Origin: an uncultured Bacteroidia bacterium
Lineage (GTDB): Bacteria; Bacteroidota; Bacteroidia; Bacteroidales; UBA932
DNA: 48,467 nucleotides
Direction: 5' to 3'
Assembly (NCBI GenBank): GCA_902794005.1
Contig: CADBFO010000025.1
Coordinates: 1 to 48,467 of the forward strand
Position 1 is the stretch's first letter. Each line of letters begins with the position of its first letter. The notes beneath the pieces are model-generated. The model saw only the letters and a program-made list of their open reading frames with translations, did no database searches and was not told the origin of the DNA. The translations under genes and the position numbers were made by a program. Shown here piece by piece: positions 23,600-31,623 of the stretch.

Positions 23600-24949
23600 A
23601 TGATGATAACAAGTCTTGTATCCCTTCTGCTTGCCGTCTCGGTGCAGGTTCATCACCGACAGATTCCCGTGGTGACGGACCGGGATGTCCCCGTGGCGGA
23701 GGTGACTGTGCCCGAGGGCGTCGCCCCCCAGTGGAAAATCAAGGCCGCCGGCCTGCCTTGCCATGCGCTTAAAAATGCGTACGTAAAAGACAATCAGCTT
23801 TTTGTGCACATTGACGGCCGCAAAGTAAAAGACCTCTCGAAACCGTTCAGACTCAAGGTCAAGGCCAAGGGGATGGCGGTGGAGGAACGGGGCGCCGCGG
23901 AGTACCGGCTGGCCCGCAGCGTCCGCAATGCCGGAGATGACGGGGTGGTGGCCTACCGCATTCCCGGTCTGGTGACGTCGCGCAAAGGAACCCTCATCGC
24001 CACGTACGATATCCGCCATAACCATTCCAGGGATCTCCAGGACGATATTGACGTGGGCATCAGCCGTTCCACCGACGGAGGCCTCAGCTGGGAGCCGATG
24101 ATTGTTGCCATGGACATGGGCGAATACGGCGGGCTGCCTCAGAACGTGAACGGAATCGGAGACCCTTGCATCCTGCTGGACGAGGTGACGGGAGACATCC
24201 TGCTGTTTGCCGCCTGGACCCATGGCGGAACGGCCGGAAAAGCCGCCTGGTGGACGGCCGGAAGCGGTTTTGAGCCCGCCCAGACCCCCCAGCTCATGAT
24301 GGTCCGCTCCACGGACGACGGCCTCACTTGGAGCGCCCCGGTGAACCTGACCCGCCAGGTGAAGCAGGAACCCTGGCATTTCACCTTCCAAGGTCCCGGC
24401 CGCGCCATTACCATGGCCGACGGAACCCTGGTGGTGCCCTTCCAGCATCAGGAACCGGACCGGACTCCCGCCGCCGGCGTCATGTATTCCAAGGACCGGG
24501 GTGCCACCTGGCACGTGCATGAATATGCCAAAATCAACACCACCGAATCCCAGGTGGTGGAGGTGGAGCCCGGCGTGCTGATGCTCAACATGCGCGACAA
24601 CCGCAAGACCGGCCGTGCCGTTTATATCACCAAGGACCTGGGCAGGACCTGGGAGCCGCACCCTTCCGACAGGCAGCTCACGGAGCCGGTGTGCATGGCC
24701 AGTCTCATCAAGGCCGGCCATCTCCTGCTTTTCTCCAACCCCTCCCACCCGCGGGAGCGTTGCAACATGACCATCCGGATCAGCGAGGACGGCGGCGTCA
24801 CCTGGCCCCGTAAACTCCTGTTGGATGAAGGACATGGATGGGGCTATTCCTGCCTTTCCATGATCGATGAAGAAACCGTGGGCATCCTCTATGAGAGTTC
24901 CCAGGCACACATGACTTTCCAAGCTGTTAAACTGAAAGACATCCGTTAG
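23600..24949 (+). CDS. nanH: GH33 exo-alpha-sialidase
   Basis: This enzyme releases terminal sialic acid from glycoconjugates. I chose ATG 23600 (MMITSLVSLLLAVSVQVHH), giving 449 residues and a clear signal peptide; a longer frame would start inside the GH20 gene. The N-terminal 100 residues form a BNR-associated carbohydrate-binding-like domain. The catalytic propeller has YRIP at 119-122 (Arg120 of the Arg triad) and five Asp boxes: STDGGLSW 157, STDDGLTW 237, SKDRGATW 297, TKDLGRTW 344 and SEDGGVTW 395. The likely nucleophile is the Tyr in WGYSCLSMID (about 416). It lies 28 bases after the GH20 gene. Confidence 0.94.
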   Translation: MMITSLVSLLLAVSVQVHHRQIPVVTDRDVPVAEVTVPEGVAPQWKIKAAGLPCHALKNAYVKDNQLFVHIDGRKVKDLSKPFRLKVKAKGMAVEERGAAEYRLARSVRNAGDDGVVAYRIPGLVTSRKGTLIATYDIRHNHSRDLQDDIDVGISRSTDGGLSWEPMIVAMDMGEYGGLPQNVNGIGDPCILLDEVTGDILLFAAWTHGGTAGKAAWWTAGSGFEPAQTPQLMMVRSTDDGLTWSAPVNLTRQVKQEPWHFTFQGPGRAITMADGTLVVPFQHQEPDRTPAAGVMYSKDRGATWHVHEYAKINTTESQVVEVEPGVLMLNMRDNRKTGRAVYITKDLGRTWEPHPSDRQLTEPVCMASLIKAGHLLLFSNPSHPRERCNMTIRISEDGGVTWPRKLLLDEGHGWGYSCLSMIDEETVGILYESSQAHMTFQAVKLKDIR

Positions 24950-24952
24950 CGT

Positions 24953-26197
24953 ATGGCAAGCGAAAAAATGCAGAAAATCTATCCTTGGATAGTGGTAGGC
25001 CTGCTCTCCATTGTGGCCTTCCTCAATTATCTGGACCGCCAGATGCTCTCCACCATGCAGACGGCCATCGGGGCCGATATCACCGAGCTGCAGCAGGCGC
25101 AGAACTTTGGCCGGCTCATGGCCATTTTCCTTTGGGTTTATGCCATTGTAAGCCCTTTCGCCGGCAGCATCGCCGACCGCCTGAGCCGCAAGTGGCTCAT
25201 CGTGGGCTCGCTGGCTGTATGGTCGCTGGTGACGCTCCTGATGGGGCACTGCAACACTTTTTCCCAGATGTACTGGCTGCGCGGCCTCATGGGGGTGAGC
25301 GAGGCCTTGTACATCCCTTCCAGCCTTTCCCTCATTGCCGATTATCACGCGGGCAAAAGCCGTTCCCTGGCCGTGGGCCTGCACATGACGGGCCTCTATC
25401 TGGGCCAGGCGGTGGGCGGTTTCGGCGCCATCTTTGCCAGCGCCCTGAGCTGGAGAATGACCTTCCAGTGGTTCGGCATCATCGGCGTGCTGTATGCCGC
25501 GGTGCTGGTATTCTTCCTCAAGGAAAAACGGCAGGAGACGGCCGCTCATGGCGCAAAGGATGACATCCCCGGCGCTGACCGGGACTCTGTCTCCATCCTG
25601 AAGTCCTTCGGCCTGATTTTCAGCAACATCGCCTTCTGGGTGATTCTGTTCTTCTTTGCCTCCACTTCGCTGCCCGGCTGGGCCACCAAGAACTGGCTGC
25701 CTACGCTTTTCGCCCAGCACATCGACGGCGGCATGTCCGTGGCGGGTCCGGTGGCCACCATCACCATCGCCCTGGCCTCTTTCATCGGCGTGATGGTGGG
25801 CGGTCCCCTGTCCGACCGATGGGTCAAGAAGAACCTCAGGGGCCGTATCTATACCAGTGCCATCGGCCTTTCGATGATGATTCCCGCCCTGGTGCTGATG
25901 GGTCTTGGGAAGGGCTTGGTTCCCGCCGTGGCTTCCGGCCTCATCTTCGGCCTGGGTTACGGCATGTTCGACACCAACAACATGCCCATCCTCTGCCAGT
26001 TCGTGCCATCCCGCCTGCGGGCTACCGCTTATGGCTTCATGAACATGGTGGGAGTGGCAATGGGCGCTCTCTGTACCACATTGCTGGGAAAAATCCCCAA
26101 TCTGGGGCTCTCTTTCGCCATTCTGGGCGGCGTAACGGCGCTGGCACTCATCCTGCAGCTCACCATCTTGCGTCCCACAACCGACGATATGCAATAA
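24953..26197 (+). CDS. nanT: MFS-family sialic acid transporter
   Basis: The inner-membrane symporter is expected to carry free sialic acid into the cytoplasm. The 414-residue protein has about twelve membrane helices with the MFS loop signatures NYLDRQML at 25-32, GSIADRLSRKWLIVG in the first half and GGPLSDRWVKKNLRGR in the second half. The length and the ADRLSRK loop fit the anion:cation symporter-like MFS group to which Bacteroides NanT belongs. It starts four bases after nanH. Assignment to sialic acid rests on context. Confidence 0.88.
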   Translation: MASEKMQKIYPWIVVGLLSIVAFLNYLDRQMLSTMQTAIGADITELQQAQNFGRLMAIFLWVYAIVSPFAGSIADRLSRKWLIVGSLAVWSLVTLLMGHCNTFSQMYWLRGLMGVSEALYIPSSLSLIADYHAGKSRSLAVGLHMTGLYLGQAVGGFGAIFASALSWRMTFQWFGIIGVLYAAVLVFFLKEKRQETAAHGAKDDIPGADRDSVSILKSFGLIFSNIAFWVILFFFASTSLPGWATKNWLPTLFAQHIDGGMSVAGPVATITIALASFIGVMVGGPLSDRWVKKNLRGRIYTSAIGLSMMIPALVLMGLGKGLVPAVASGLIFGLGYGMFDTNNMPILCQFVPSRLRATAYGFMNMVGVAMGALCTTLLGKIPNLGLSFAILGGVTALALILQLTILRPTTDDMQ

Positions 26198-26215
26198 TCA
26201 ATTATACCTAAATTT

Positions 26216-27592
26216 ATGCGTAATACTGTTATTACTCTCGCCGCAATCTTATTGCTGGCTGTCGGCTGCAAGAATGCCGATCAATCATCCGTCATCAAAC
26301 TGCCGGTCCCTCCGCGCGAGGCCGGTCAGACGGACATGCTTCAATTTGCCGCCGACCCCATTGAGAATGTGGGCATCGGCGTGGTAGGACTGGGAATGCG
26401 CGGCGGCGATGCCGTCCAGCGTCTCACCTTCGTGCCCGGCTGCCATGTGGCCGCCGTCTGTGACGTAGAACCCGACCGTGCCCAGAAGAGCCTGGAGTAT
26501 CTTCAGGGAAAGGGCCTTACCGCCAATGTGTACAGCGGAGAGGAAACCTCTTATCAGGCGCTCTGCGAAGACCCCGACGTGGATCTCGTTTACATCTGCA
26601 CCGACTGGGTACACCACGTTCCCGTGGCCCTGTATGCCATGGAGCACGGCAAGCATGTAGCCATCGAGGTTCCTTCGGCCGAATCCCTGCAGGCTTGCTG
26701 GGATTTGGTGAACACTTCCGAGCGTACCCGCAGGCACTGCATGATTCTTGAGAACTGCTGCTACGATTTCTTCGAGCTCACGGCTCTCACCATGGCTCAG
26801 CAGGGTGTTTTCGGTGAAATCATCCATGCCGAAGGCGCCTACAACCACAATCTGGATCCGTTCTGGAAGGCTTACTGGAAAAACTGGCGGCTGGAGTTCA
26901 ATCAGAAATATCGCGGCGACCTCTATCCCACACATGGATTCGGTCCTGTCTGCCAGGCTCTTGACATCCATCGCGGAGACCGCCTCACCACCCTGGTGGC
27001 CATGGACACCGATCCTTTCAACGGTCCCAAACACGCCAAGGCGGCCGGCATGGAGGACAAGCCTTTCGCCAATGGCGACATCACCATGACCATGCTCCGG
27101 ACCGAGAAAGGAAAGACCATCCTGCTGGAGCATGACGTGCTCACCCCGCGCCCTTACAACCGCATGTATCAGCTGGTGGGAACGGACGGTTATGCCGGAA
27201 AATATCCCATCCAGGAGATTTGCCTGCGTCCGGAAGGCGCCGAGAAGGTGGACTACCAGAATCTGGGCTACGAAAAAGTGTATCGGGGAGAAACCCTTCA
27301 GGAACTCATGGCACAGTATCGCAATCCCATCCTCACTCCCGAGCTGGAGGCGCTGGCCAAGGAAGTGGGCGGCCATGGCGGAATGGATTTCATCATGGAC
27401 TATCGTCTCATTTACTGCCTCAACAACGGCCTGCCGCTGGATATGGATGTATATGACCTGGCCGAGTGGTGCTGCGTGACGGAACTGTCCCGCATCTCCC
27501 TTGAGAACGGCTGCGCCCCGGTGGAGGTCCCCGATTTCACCCGCGGTGCCTGGGATCGAATCCAGGGCTTCTCCTACGCTTTTGCGAAGTAG
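26216..27592 (+). CDS. GH109-type lipoprotein (Gfo/Idh/MocA fold), putative alpha-N-acetylgalactosaminidase
   Basis: GH109 enzymes use tightly bound NAD to cleave alpha-GalNAc, the sugar that anchors mucin O-glycans. The 458-residue protein has a lipobox LLAVGC (Cys18), the Rossmann motif VGLGMRGG at 57-64, AVCDVEPDR at 80-88, VPSAES at 152-157, ENCCY at 179-183, HAEGAYNHNLD at 204-214 and YPTHGFGP at 237-244. The ENCCY and YPTHGxGP motifs point to GH109 rather than a cytoplasmic sugar dehydrogenase. It is the last gene of the nan run, 18 bases after nanT. No clear terminator follows. Confidence 0.85.
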   Translation: MRNTVITLAAILLLAVGCKNADQSSVIKLPVPPREAGQTDMLQFAADPIENVGIGVVGLGMRGGDAVQRLTFVPGCHVAAVCDVEPDRAQKSLEYLQGKGLTANVYSGEETSYQALCEDPDVDLVYICTDWVHHVPVALYAMEHGKHVAIEVPSAESLQACWDLVNTSERTRRHCMILENCCYDFFELTALTMAQQGVFGEIIHAEGAYNHNLDPFWKAYWKNWRLEFNQKYRGDLYPTHGFGPVCQALDIHRGDRLTTLVAMDTDPFNGPKHAKAAGMEDKPFANGDITMTMLRTEKGKTILLEHDVLTPRPYNRMYQLVGTDGYAGKYPIQEICLRPEGAEKVDYQNLGYEKVYRGETLQELMAQYRNPILTPELEALAKEVGGHGGMDFIMDYRLIYCLNNGLPLDMDVYDLAEWCCVTELSRISLENGCAPVEVPDFTRGAWDRIQGFSYAFAK

Positions 27593-27850
27593 CTGACGTT
27601 GCACTTTTTTGACAGATAGAGTAGAATCTTGGATATCATGCATTTGTGTAATGTTCTTTTCGACGACACCTTCATGGTATACACAGACGGTCCAGGGGAT
27701 TATGTGCTTTAGAGCACCCAAACGACCATTTAAAGGATATGGAACTGCTTCGACACCATTTGGTGTGCCCCGTAACCAAGGTATGTCGCCCTTGCGAAAG
27801 TATATTGGCCGAGCATGCTTTTATTACATTAAACTTTTGAATTTATTTTT
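27593..27850. other. Intergenic stretch with an unstarted open frame, possible gene remnant
   Basis: A minus-strand frame stays open for about 70 codons through 27604-27822 (RPIYFRKGDIPWLRGTPNG, then KHIIPWTVCVYHEGVVE) but has no good start codon and begins just after a TAA. The sequence is protein-like, so it may be the fossil of a gene or a repeated element. Base composition changes here from GC-rich to AT-rich. No clear promoter for the next gene. Confidence 0.35.
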
Positions 27851-29560
27851 ATGAAAAAAAACTCCGAGCCACTTTTTCTTTACATTTGTGCGGTTTTAGC
27901 AGCTCTTTCATGCGCCGGACATAAAGACTATATATCTGATGAAAGTAGCGAATCTAGTAGTGTGATGGAAACAAAAGCAGTTGTTCAAGATTCTTTTTTC
28001 GCAAATATTGATTTTAAGAAATACTTGAATTATTCAGACAAGGTTGCGGCTTGTCAAATTCCATCGGATTTACTCCACAAGTTAGATACAAAGTCTCTTT
28101 TTAAGATTTGTAGCGAGTATCCTCTATTAGTTGATGTATTTGCTTTTGATACCATAGAGCATGGGTGGAATGTGGTGATAGATAGGTTTAACGGATATAA
28201 AGAATTACTCTCCAGGAATGGTTTTTATCCGATTGTTTTGCAACATCTTTCAGAACTTGTTGATAATCTTGTGAATTACAATATTTTATCTGATGATTTG
28301 AAAGGTGAAACCACATTGTCAATCTGCATATGGGAGCAGTTTTTGTCCATGGAATGTGCACGTAAGGTTGCAACAGAAGATGATATAGTTCGTCTAAGAG
28401 ATTTGTTAAATGAAGTAAGTTTTTGCTTAGATAGAATAAACGATAATTCTTATCTAACGACATTTCATAAATATATTGAGTTTATATGGTCTCCTATTCA
28501 GACCAAGTCAGTAGTGCATGGCGGTTATCTATATAATCTTGGAAGTCCCCTCTTTACTCCAAACGGTTCTGAGATTACAGATTGCTGGACAACAACTGCT
28601 TCTTTTTCTTCTAGTGAAAAGAAAAAAATAAAAAACAGTATTAATAGTTTTTACCCGAATGCTGTTATAGTTGGTGATCCAGACCCCCAGTATAACTGTC
28701 ATTTCTATGCGTGGATGGGGCCTTCTTTTACGCCTAAGGAATGGTTGGGATTAATAGGCGATGGTCACACAGAAGATGTGTTTTGGACAGACGGCAGTTA
28801 TACGGAAACAACGGCTGTTGCCGGTGCGATTGTTTCATATCAAATGGACGATCACTCAGCCATTGTTTATAATTCTAATTATTTTGTTTCCAAATGGGGA
28901 CAATCTTGCGTTGTCCGTCATCTTCCAGCTGATTGCCCTTATATCGCAAATTCATATAAATACTATGAATTAACAATGCGAATGAGTGGCCCCACTTCTG
29001 TTTTTAGAACTGCACCAGGTGTGTATGCTAATGAAACTTTTAATGTCTCCAATCCATCTGCCAACGCGACTTATACTTGGAGTGTGGATGAATATGCTAG
29101 TGTAGTATCAGGGCAGGGAACATCACAGGCGACCATACGGTTTAAGGGACCATCTCAGGTATCGGTTGTTGCTCACTGTTTATCTAAATCATACAATGTC
29201 GGCTTATCATTTGTTTCTGTTGAGAGTAATTTCCCTGCAACTTGGGGAACTCGATTATTAGTTGGTTTCCCTCTTGACCAAGGAGCATATGTCCTAGAAG
29301 CCATGACTAACCACCCTGAAGCTGTTTTTTCATGGCAGATTCTAGACTATAATACATACATGACTACAACAGGAGCCTATTTTCGTTCTTTGACTTATTT
29401 TGATGATGTCCCCTTTAATATTACTCCTAATATTTACAATGAGATTGTTTTTACCCAGCCAGGTTCATATCTCATAACAGTAGGGGGCACTAATTTGTAT
29501 GGAACGGAATGGAACAATGTTGTGATTAATTACGATGGCTTTTCAGCCAGTATTAACTAA
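27851..29560 (+). CDS. AT-rich lipoprotein with a candidate Cys/His peptidase-like core and Ig-like region
   Basis: The 569-residue protein has a lipobox LAALSC (Cys21). Residues about 45-215 are helical with a pattern (CQIPSDLL, YPLLVDVFAF, FNGYKELLSR) that I recall from uncharacterised Bacteroidales secreted proteins. Residues about 240-370 contain YNCHFYAWMG (Cys283), DDHSAIVY (His335), SKWGQ (347-351) and RHLP (His357). This order Cys, then HxA, then SKxGQ, then H resembles small papain-like/NlpC-type folds, as in DUF7689-like proteins. Residues about 390-445 look like an Ig/PKD-like domain, with more beta sequence after it. Codon use is strikingly AT-rich compared with every neighbour, suggesting recent acquisition. 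Function unknown; peptidase role is inference. Confidence 0.75.
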   Translation: MKKNSEPLFLYICAVLAALSCAGHKDYISDESSESSSVMETKAVVQDSFFANIDFKKYLNYSDKVAACQIPSDLLHKLDTKSLFKICSEYPLLVDVFAFDTIEHGWNVVIDRFNGYKELLSRNGFYPIVLQHLSELVDNLVNYNILSDDLKGETTLSICIWEQFLSMECARKVATEDDIVRLRDLLNEVSFCLDRINDNSYLTTFHKYIEFIWSPIQTKSVVHGGYLYNLGSPLFTPNGSEITDCWTTTASFSSSEKKKIKNSINSFYPNAVIVGDPDPQYNCHFYAWMGPSFTPKEWLGLIGDGHTEDVFWTDGSYTETTAVAGAIVSYQMDDHSAIVYNSNYFVSKWGQSCVVRHLPADCPYIANSYKYYELTMRMSGPTSVFRTAPGVYANETFNVSNPSANATYTWSVDEYASVVSGQGTSQATIRFKGPSQVSVVAHCLSKSYNVGLSFVSVESNFPATWGTRLLVGFPLDQGAYVLEAMTNHPEAVFSWQILDYNTYMTTTGAYFRSLTYFDDVPFNITPNIYNEIVFTQPGSYLITVGGTNLYGTEWNNVVINYDGFSASIN

Positions 29561-29564
29561 TAAT

Positions 29565-29960
29565 ATGAATAAAATTATTCCTTATATAGTAGCAGTGTTT
29601 ATGTGTATTCTGCTTCCATCCTGTTCTAAATCGACATTTTCGGAGGAAGAGTACATGGATATTTACTATTTCGGCCGTAAGGATGCTGATGGGTTGGTAT
29701 TTGAATACGCGCGTAATAAGAATGATCAATTATGGTATGTCGCCAACCTTCCTTACTCTTACAAATATCGTTTGGTTATTTCTGGAGAGTTATCCGAGGA
29801 TTCCTTTCCATCACAGGTAGAGGGATATATACTTAATTATGTCGTTCTATCCAATACCTTGAATGTGACGCTTGAGCGTTGTTTTTTACAACCTTTTCAA
29901 AGTGGCATTAATGATATTACCTTCAATCCAAGTGAAACAATTATTGTTCAATGGTGGTAG
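29565..29960 (+). CDS. Small AT-rich lipoprotein, unknown function
   Basis: I chose ATG 29565 (MNKIIPYIVAVFMCILLPSC), giving 131 residues with a clear lipobox LLPSC (Cys20). An upstream in-frame ATG at 29535 would overlap the preceding gene and spoil the signal peptide. The rest is beta-rich with no motif I recognise. It lies four bases after the preceding AT-rich lipoprotein and shares its composition, so the pair was probably acquired together and may act together (for example as enzyme and partner or inhibitor), which is conjecture. Confidence 0.65.
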   Translation: MNKIIPYIVAVFMCILLPSCSKSTFSEEEYMDIYYFGRKDADGLVFEYARNKNDQLWYVANLPYSYKYRLVISGELSEDSFPSQVEGYILNYVVLSNTLNVTLERCFLQPFQSGINDITFNPSETIIVQWW

Positions 29961-30022
29961 TATCCATATAGATTCCATGCCGCTATGGCTAAAGTTCCTT
30001 AGATGCGGGAGAACATCGCCCT

Positions 30023-30697
30023 CTAGGGCTCGTACATAGGAAAGGCCGCCTGGAGTACTTCCGGGCGGTTTTTCGTTGTAGATTCCAGAAAACCGCCGCC
30101 GGGCGTGAAGGCCAATACGCGGTGCGCCACCTTGAGGGCGTCGGATAGGTCGTGCGAAGAAAAGAGGACGGCGATGCCGGTCTGATCCGCCAGACGTCGC
30201 AGGGTGTTGAGGACCATAAGGCGGTTCTCCACGTCCAGATAGGCCGTGGGCTCGTCCAGCAGGAGGATATCGGCCTTGCGGGCCAGACCCACCGCAATGC
30301 AGGCCTTCTGGAACTCGCCGTCACTGAGGGTGGAGATGTCCTGGCCCCGCCGCTCTTCCAGTCCCAAGCGCTCCAGAGCCTCTGTCAGGCGCTTTTCCGT
30401 TTCTTCACCCAGTTTCCCGGCCCAGTTGCTCTCCCGGAAGCATCCCGTGCGCACAAACTCCTCCAGCGTAAATCCCTTCACCTTGGGAATTCCGGTGGGA
30501 ATGAGGATGCATTTGGGCCGGGCAGGATTTTGTGCCAGATGCCTGGCCCGCAACGCCAGCGTTCCGAGCAAAGTGCTTTTGCCGCAGCCGTTGGGACCGG
30601 CGAGAAGGAGGCATTCTCCCGGCCCGATGTGAAAGGAGACGTCGGCACAGAGGATATTCTCTCCGCAGGCGAGACAAAGGTGCTTCATTTCCGTCAT
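30023..30697 (-). CDS. ABC transporter ATPase (siderophore/cobalamin type)
   Basis: The 224-residue ATPase powers the adjacent FecCD permease. It has Walker A GPNGCGKST at about 34-42, an unusual signature LSDGEFQKA in place of LSGGQ, Walker B ILLLDEPTAYLD and the H-loop SSHDLS. It is short for the family. The real start is ATG 30697, which overlaps the permease stop by four bases (ATGA). A longer open frame in this phase upstream is only a shadow of the permease. No binding protein is encoded nearby, so the substrate (iron-siderophore, haem or cobamide) is unknown. Confidence 0.85.
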   Translation of the reverse strand: MTEMKHLCLACGENILCADVSFHIGPGECLLLAGPNGCGKSTLLGTLALRARHLAQNPARPKCILIPTGIPKVKGFTLEEFVRTGCFRESNWAGKLGEETEKRLTEALERLGLEERRGQDISTLSDGEFQKACIAVGLARKADILLLDEPTAYLDVENRLMVLNTLRRLADQTGIAVLFSSHDLSDALKVAHRVLAFTPGGGFLESTTKNRPEVLQAAFPMYEP

Positions 30698-31623
30698 AGG
30701 CGGTTCCTCCATAATAAAACGAGGATGAGAGGGATGCCGATAAGGGCCAGCGTGCTGCCCACGGGAAGCGGCGTGCCGCCCGCCTGGGAAAGGATATCTC
30801 CCGCAAGAGTGAGGCAGGCGCCGGCGGCCAGGGACAGGGGAAGGACCTTCTTGTGGACGGAGGTTCCGAAAATCCTTCTGACGATGTGCGGAGCGGCGAT
30901 GCCCACGAAGCCGAGCGGGCCGCAGAAGGCGGTGACGGCACCGGTCATCAGCGAGCAGCCCAGCATGATGCGGAAGCGGAAAGCTTTGAGCGGAGCGCCG
31001 CCCAGGGCGGCATACCGGTCTCCGAACAGAATCAGGTCCAGTCCTTTGGCATTTCCGAAGGCGAGGATGAATCCGACGGCAAGCATGACGCCCATAAAGG
31101 CCAGTCCGGTGTAGGAAACGCCCGAGAAACTGCCTGCCATCCAACTGTAGAACAGTTTCAGGCTCTCTTCTCCGGCCGAATACTGCAGGATGGAACTGAG
31201 GGCGCTGAGGACGAATCCCAGCATGACGCCCACCAGGAGCAGGGTGCCCGTAGATTGCGTCCTGGCGGCCACGGCCACGATGACCAGGCCGGTGACCAGG
31301 GCCCCGGCAAATGCGGCCGAAACCAGGGTGATCCCGCCCGCCCAGGGGCTGAGTCCCGAGACGGCAAAGGCGGCAAGGGCGGCTCCGAGTCCGGCCCCTC
31401 CGCTCACGCCCATGATGTGGGGGTCGGCCAGGGGATTGCGGAAGAGAGCCTGCATCTGTGCCCCCGTGAGGGCCAGCGATGCTCCGGCGACGATGGCCGT
31501 GAGCATGCGCGGAAGCCGAAGCTTCCAGAAGATGGCATCGGCCGGAATGCCGAAGCCGTTTCCGCACATCAGATCCAGCCCCGCCAGGACCAGCAGAAGC
31601 GCTATGAGTCCCCGGCACTTCAT
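30694..31623 (-). CDS. FecCD-family ABC permease
   Basis: This is an inner-membrane permease of the siderophore/cobalamin importer class. I chose ATG 31623 (MKCRGLIALLLVLAGLDL), giving 309 residues. Signatures are LRLPRMLTAIVAGASLALTG, MQALFRNPLADPHIMGVSGG at about 57-76 and GPLGFVGIAAPHIVRRIFG in the C-terminal half, with about nine to ten membrane helices. It overlaps the upstream FtsX-type gene by four bases (ATGA) and the ATPase downstream by four bases, so all three are translationally coupled. Confidence 0.9.
   Translation of the reverse strand: MKCRGLIALLLVLAGLDLMCGNGFGIPADAIFWKLRLPRMLTAIVAGASLALTGAQMQALFRNPLADPHIMGVSGGAGLGAALAAFAVSGLSPWAGGITLVSAAFAGALVTGLVIVAVAARTQSTGTLLLVGVMLGFVLSALSSILQYSAGEESLKLFYSWMAGSFSGVSYTGLAFMGVMLAVGFILAFGNAKGLDLILFGDRYAALGGAPLKAFRFRIMLGCSLMTGAVTAFCGPLGFVGIAAPHIVRRIFGTSVHKKVLPLSLAAGACLTLAGDILSQAGGTPLPVGSTLALIGIPLILVLLWRNRL

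Noticed and set aside
27609-27854. An 81-codon plus-strand frame before the AT-rich lipoprotein
   Set aside because: No recognisable domain, overlaps the next start, and the minus-strand frame in the same place looks more protein-like.
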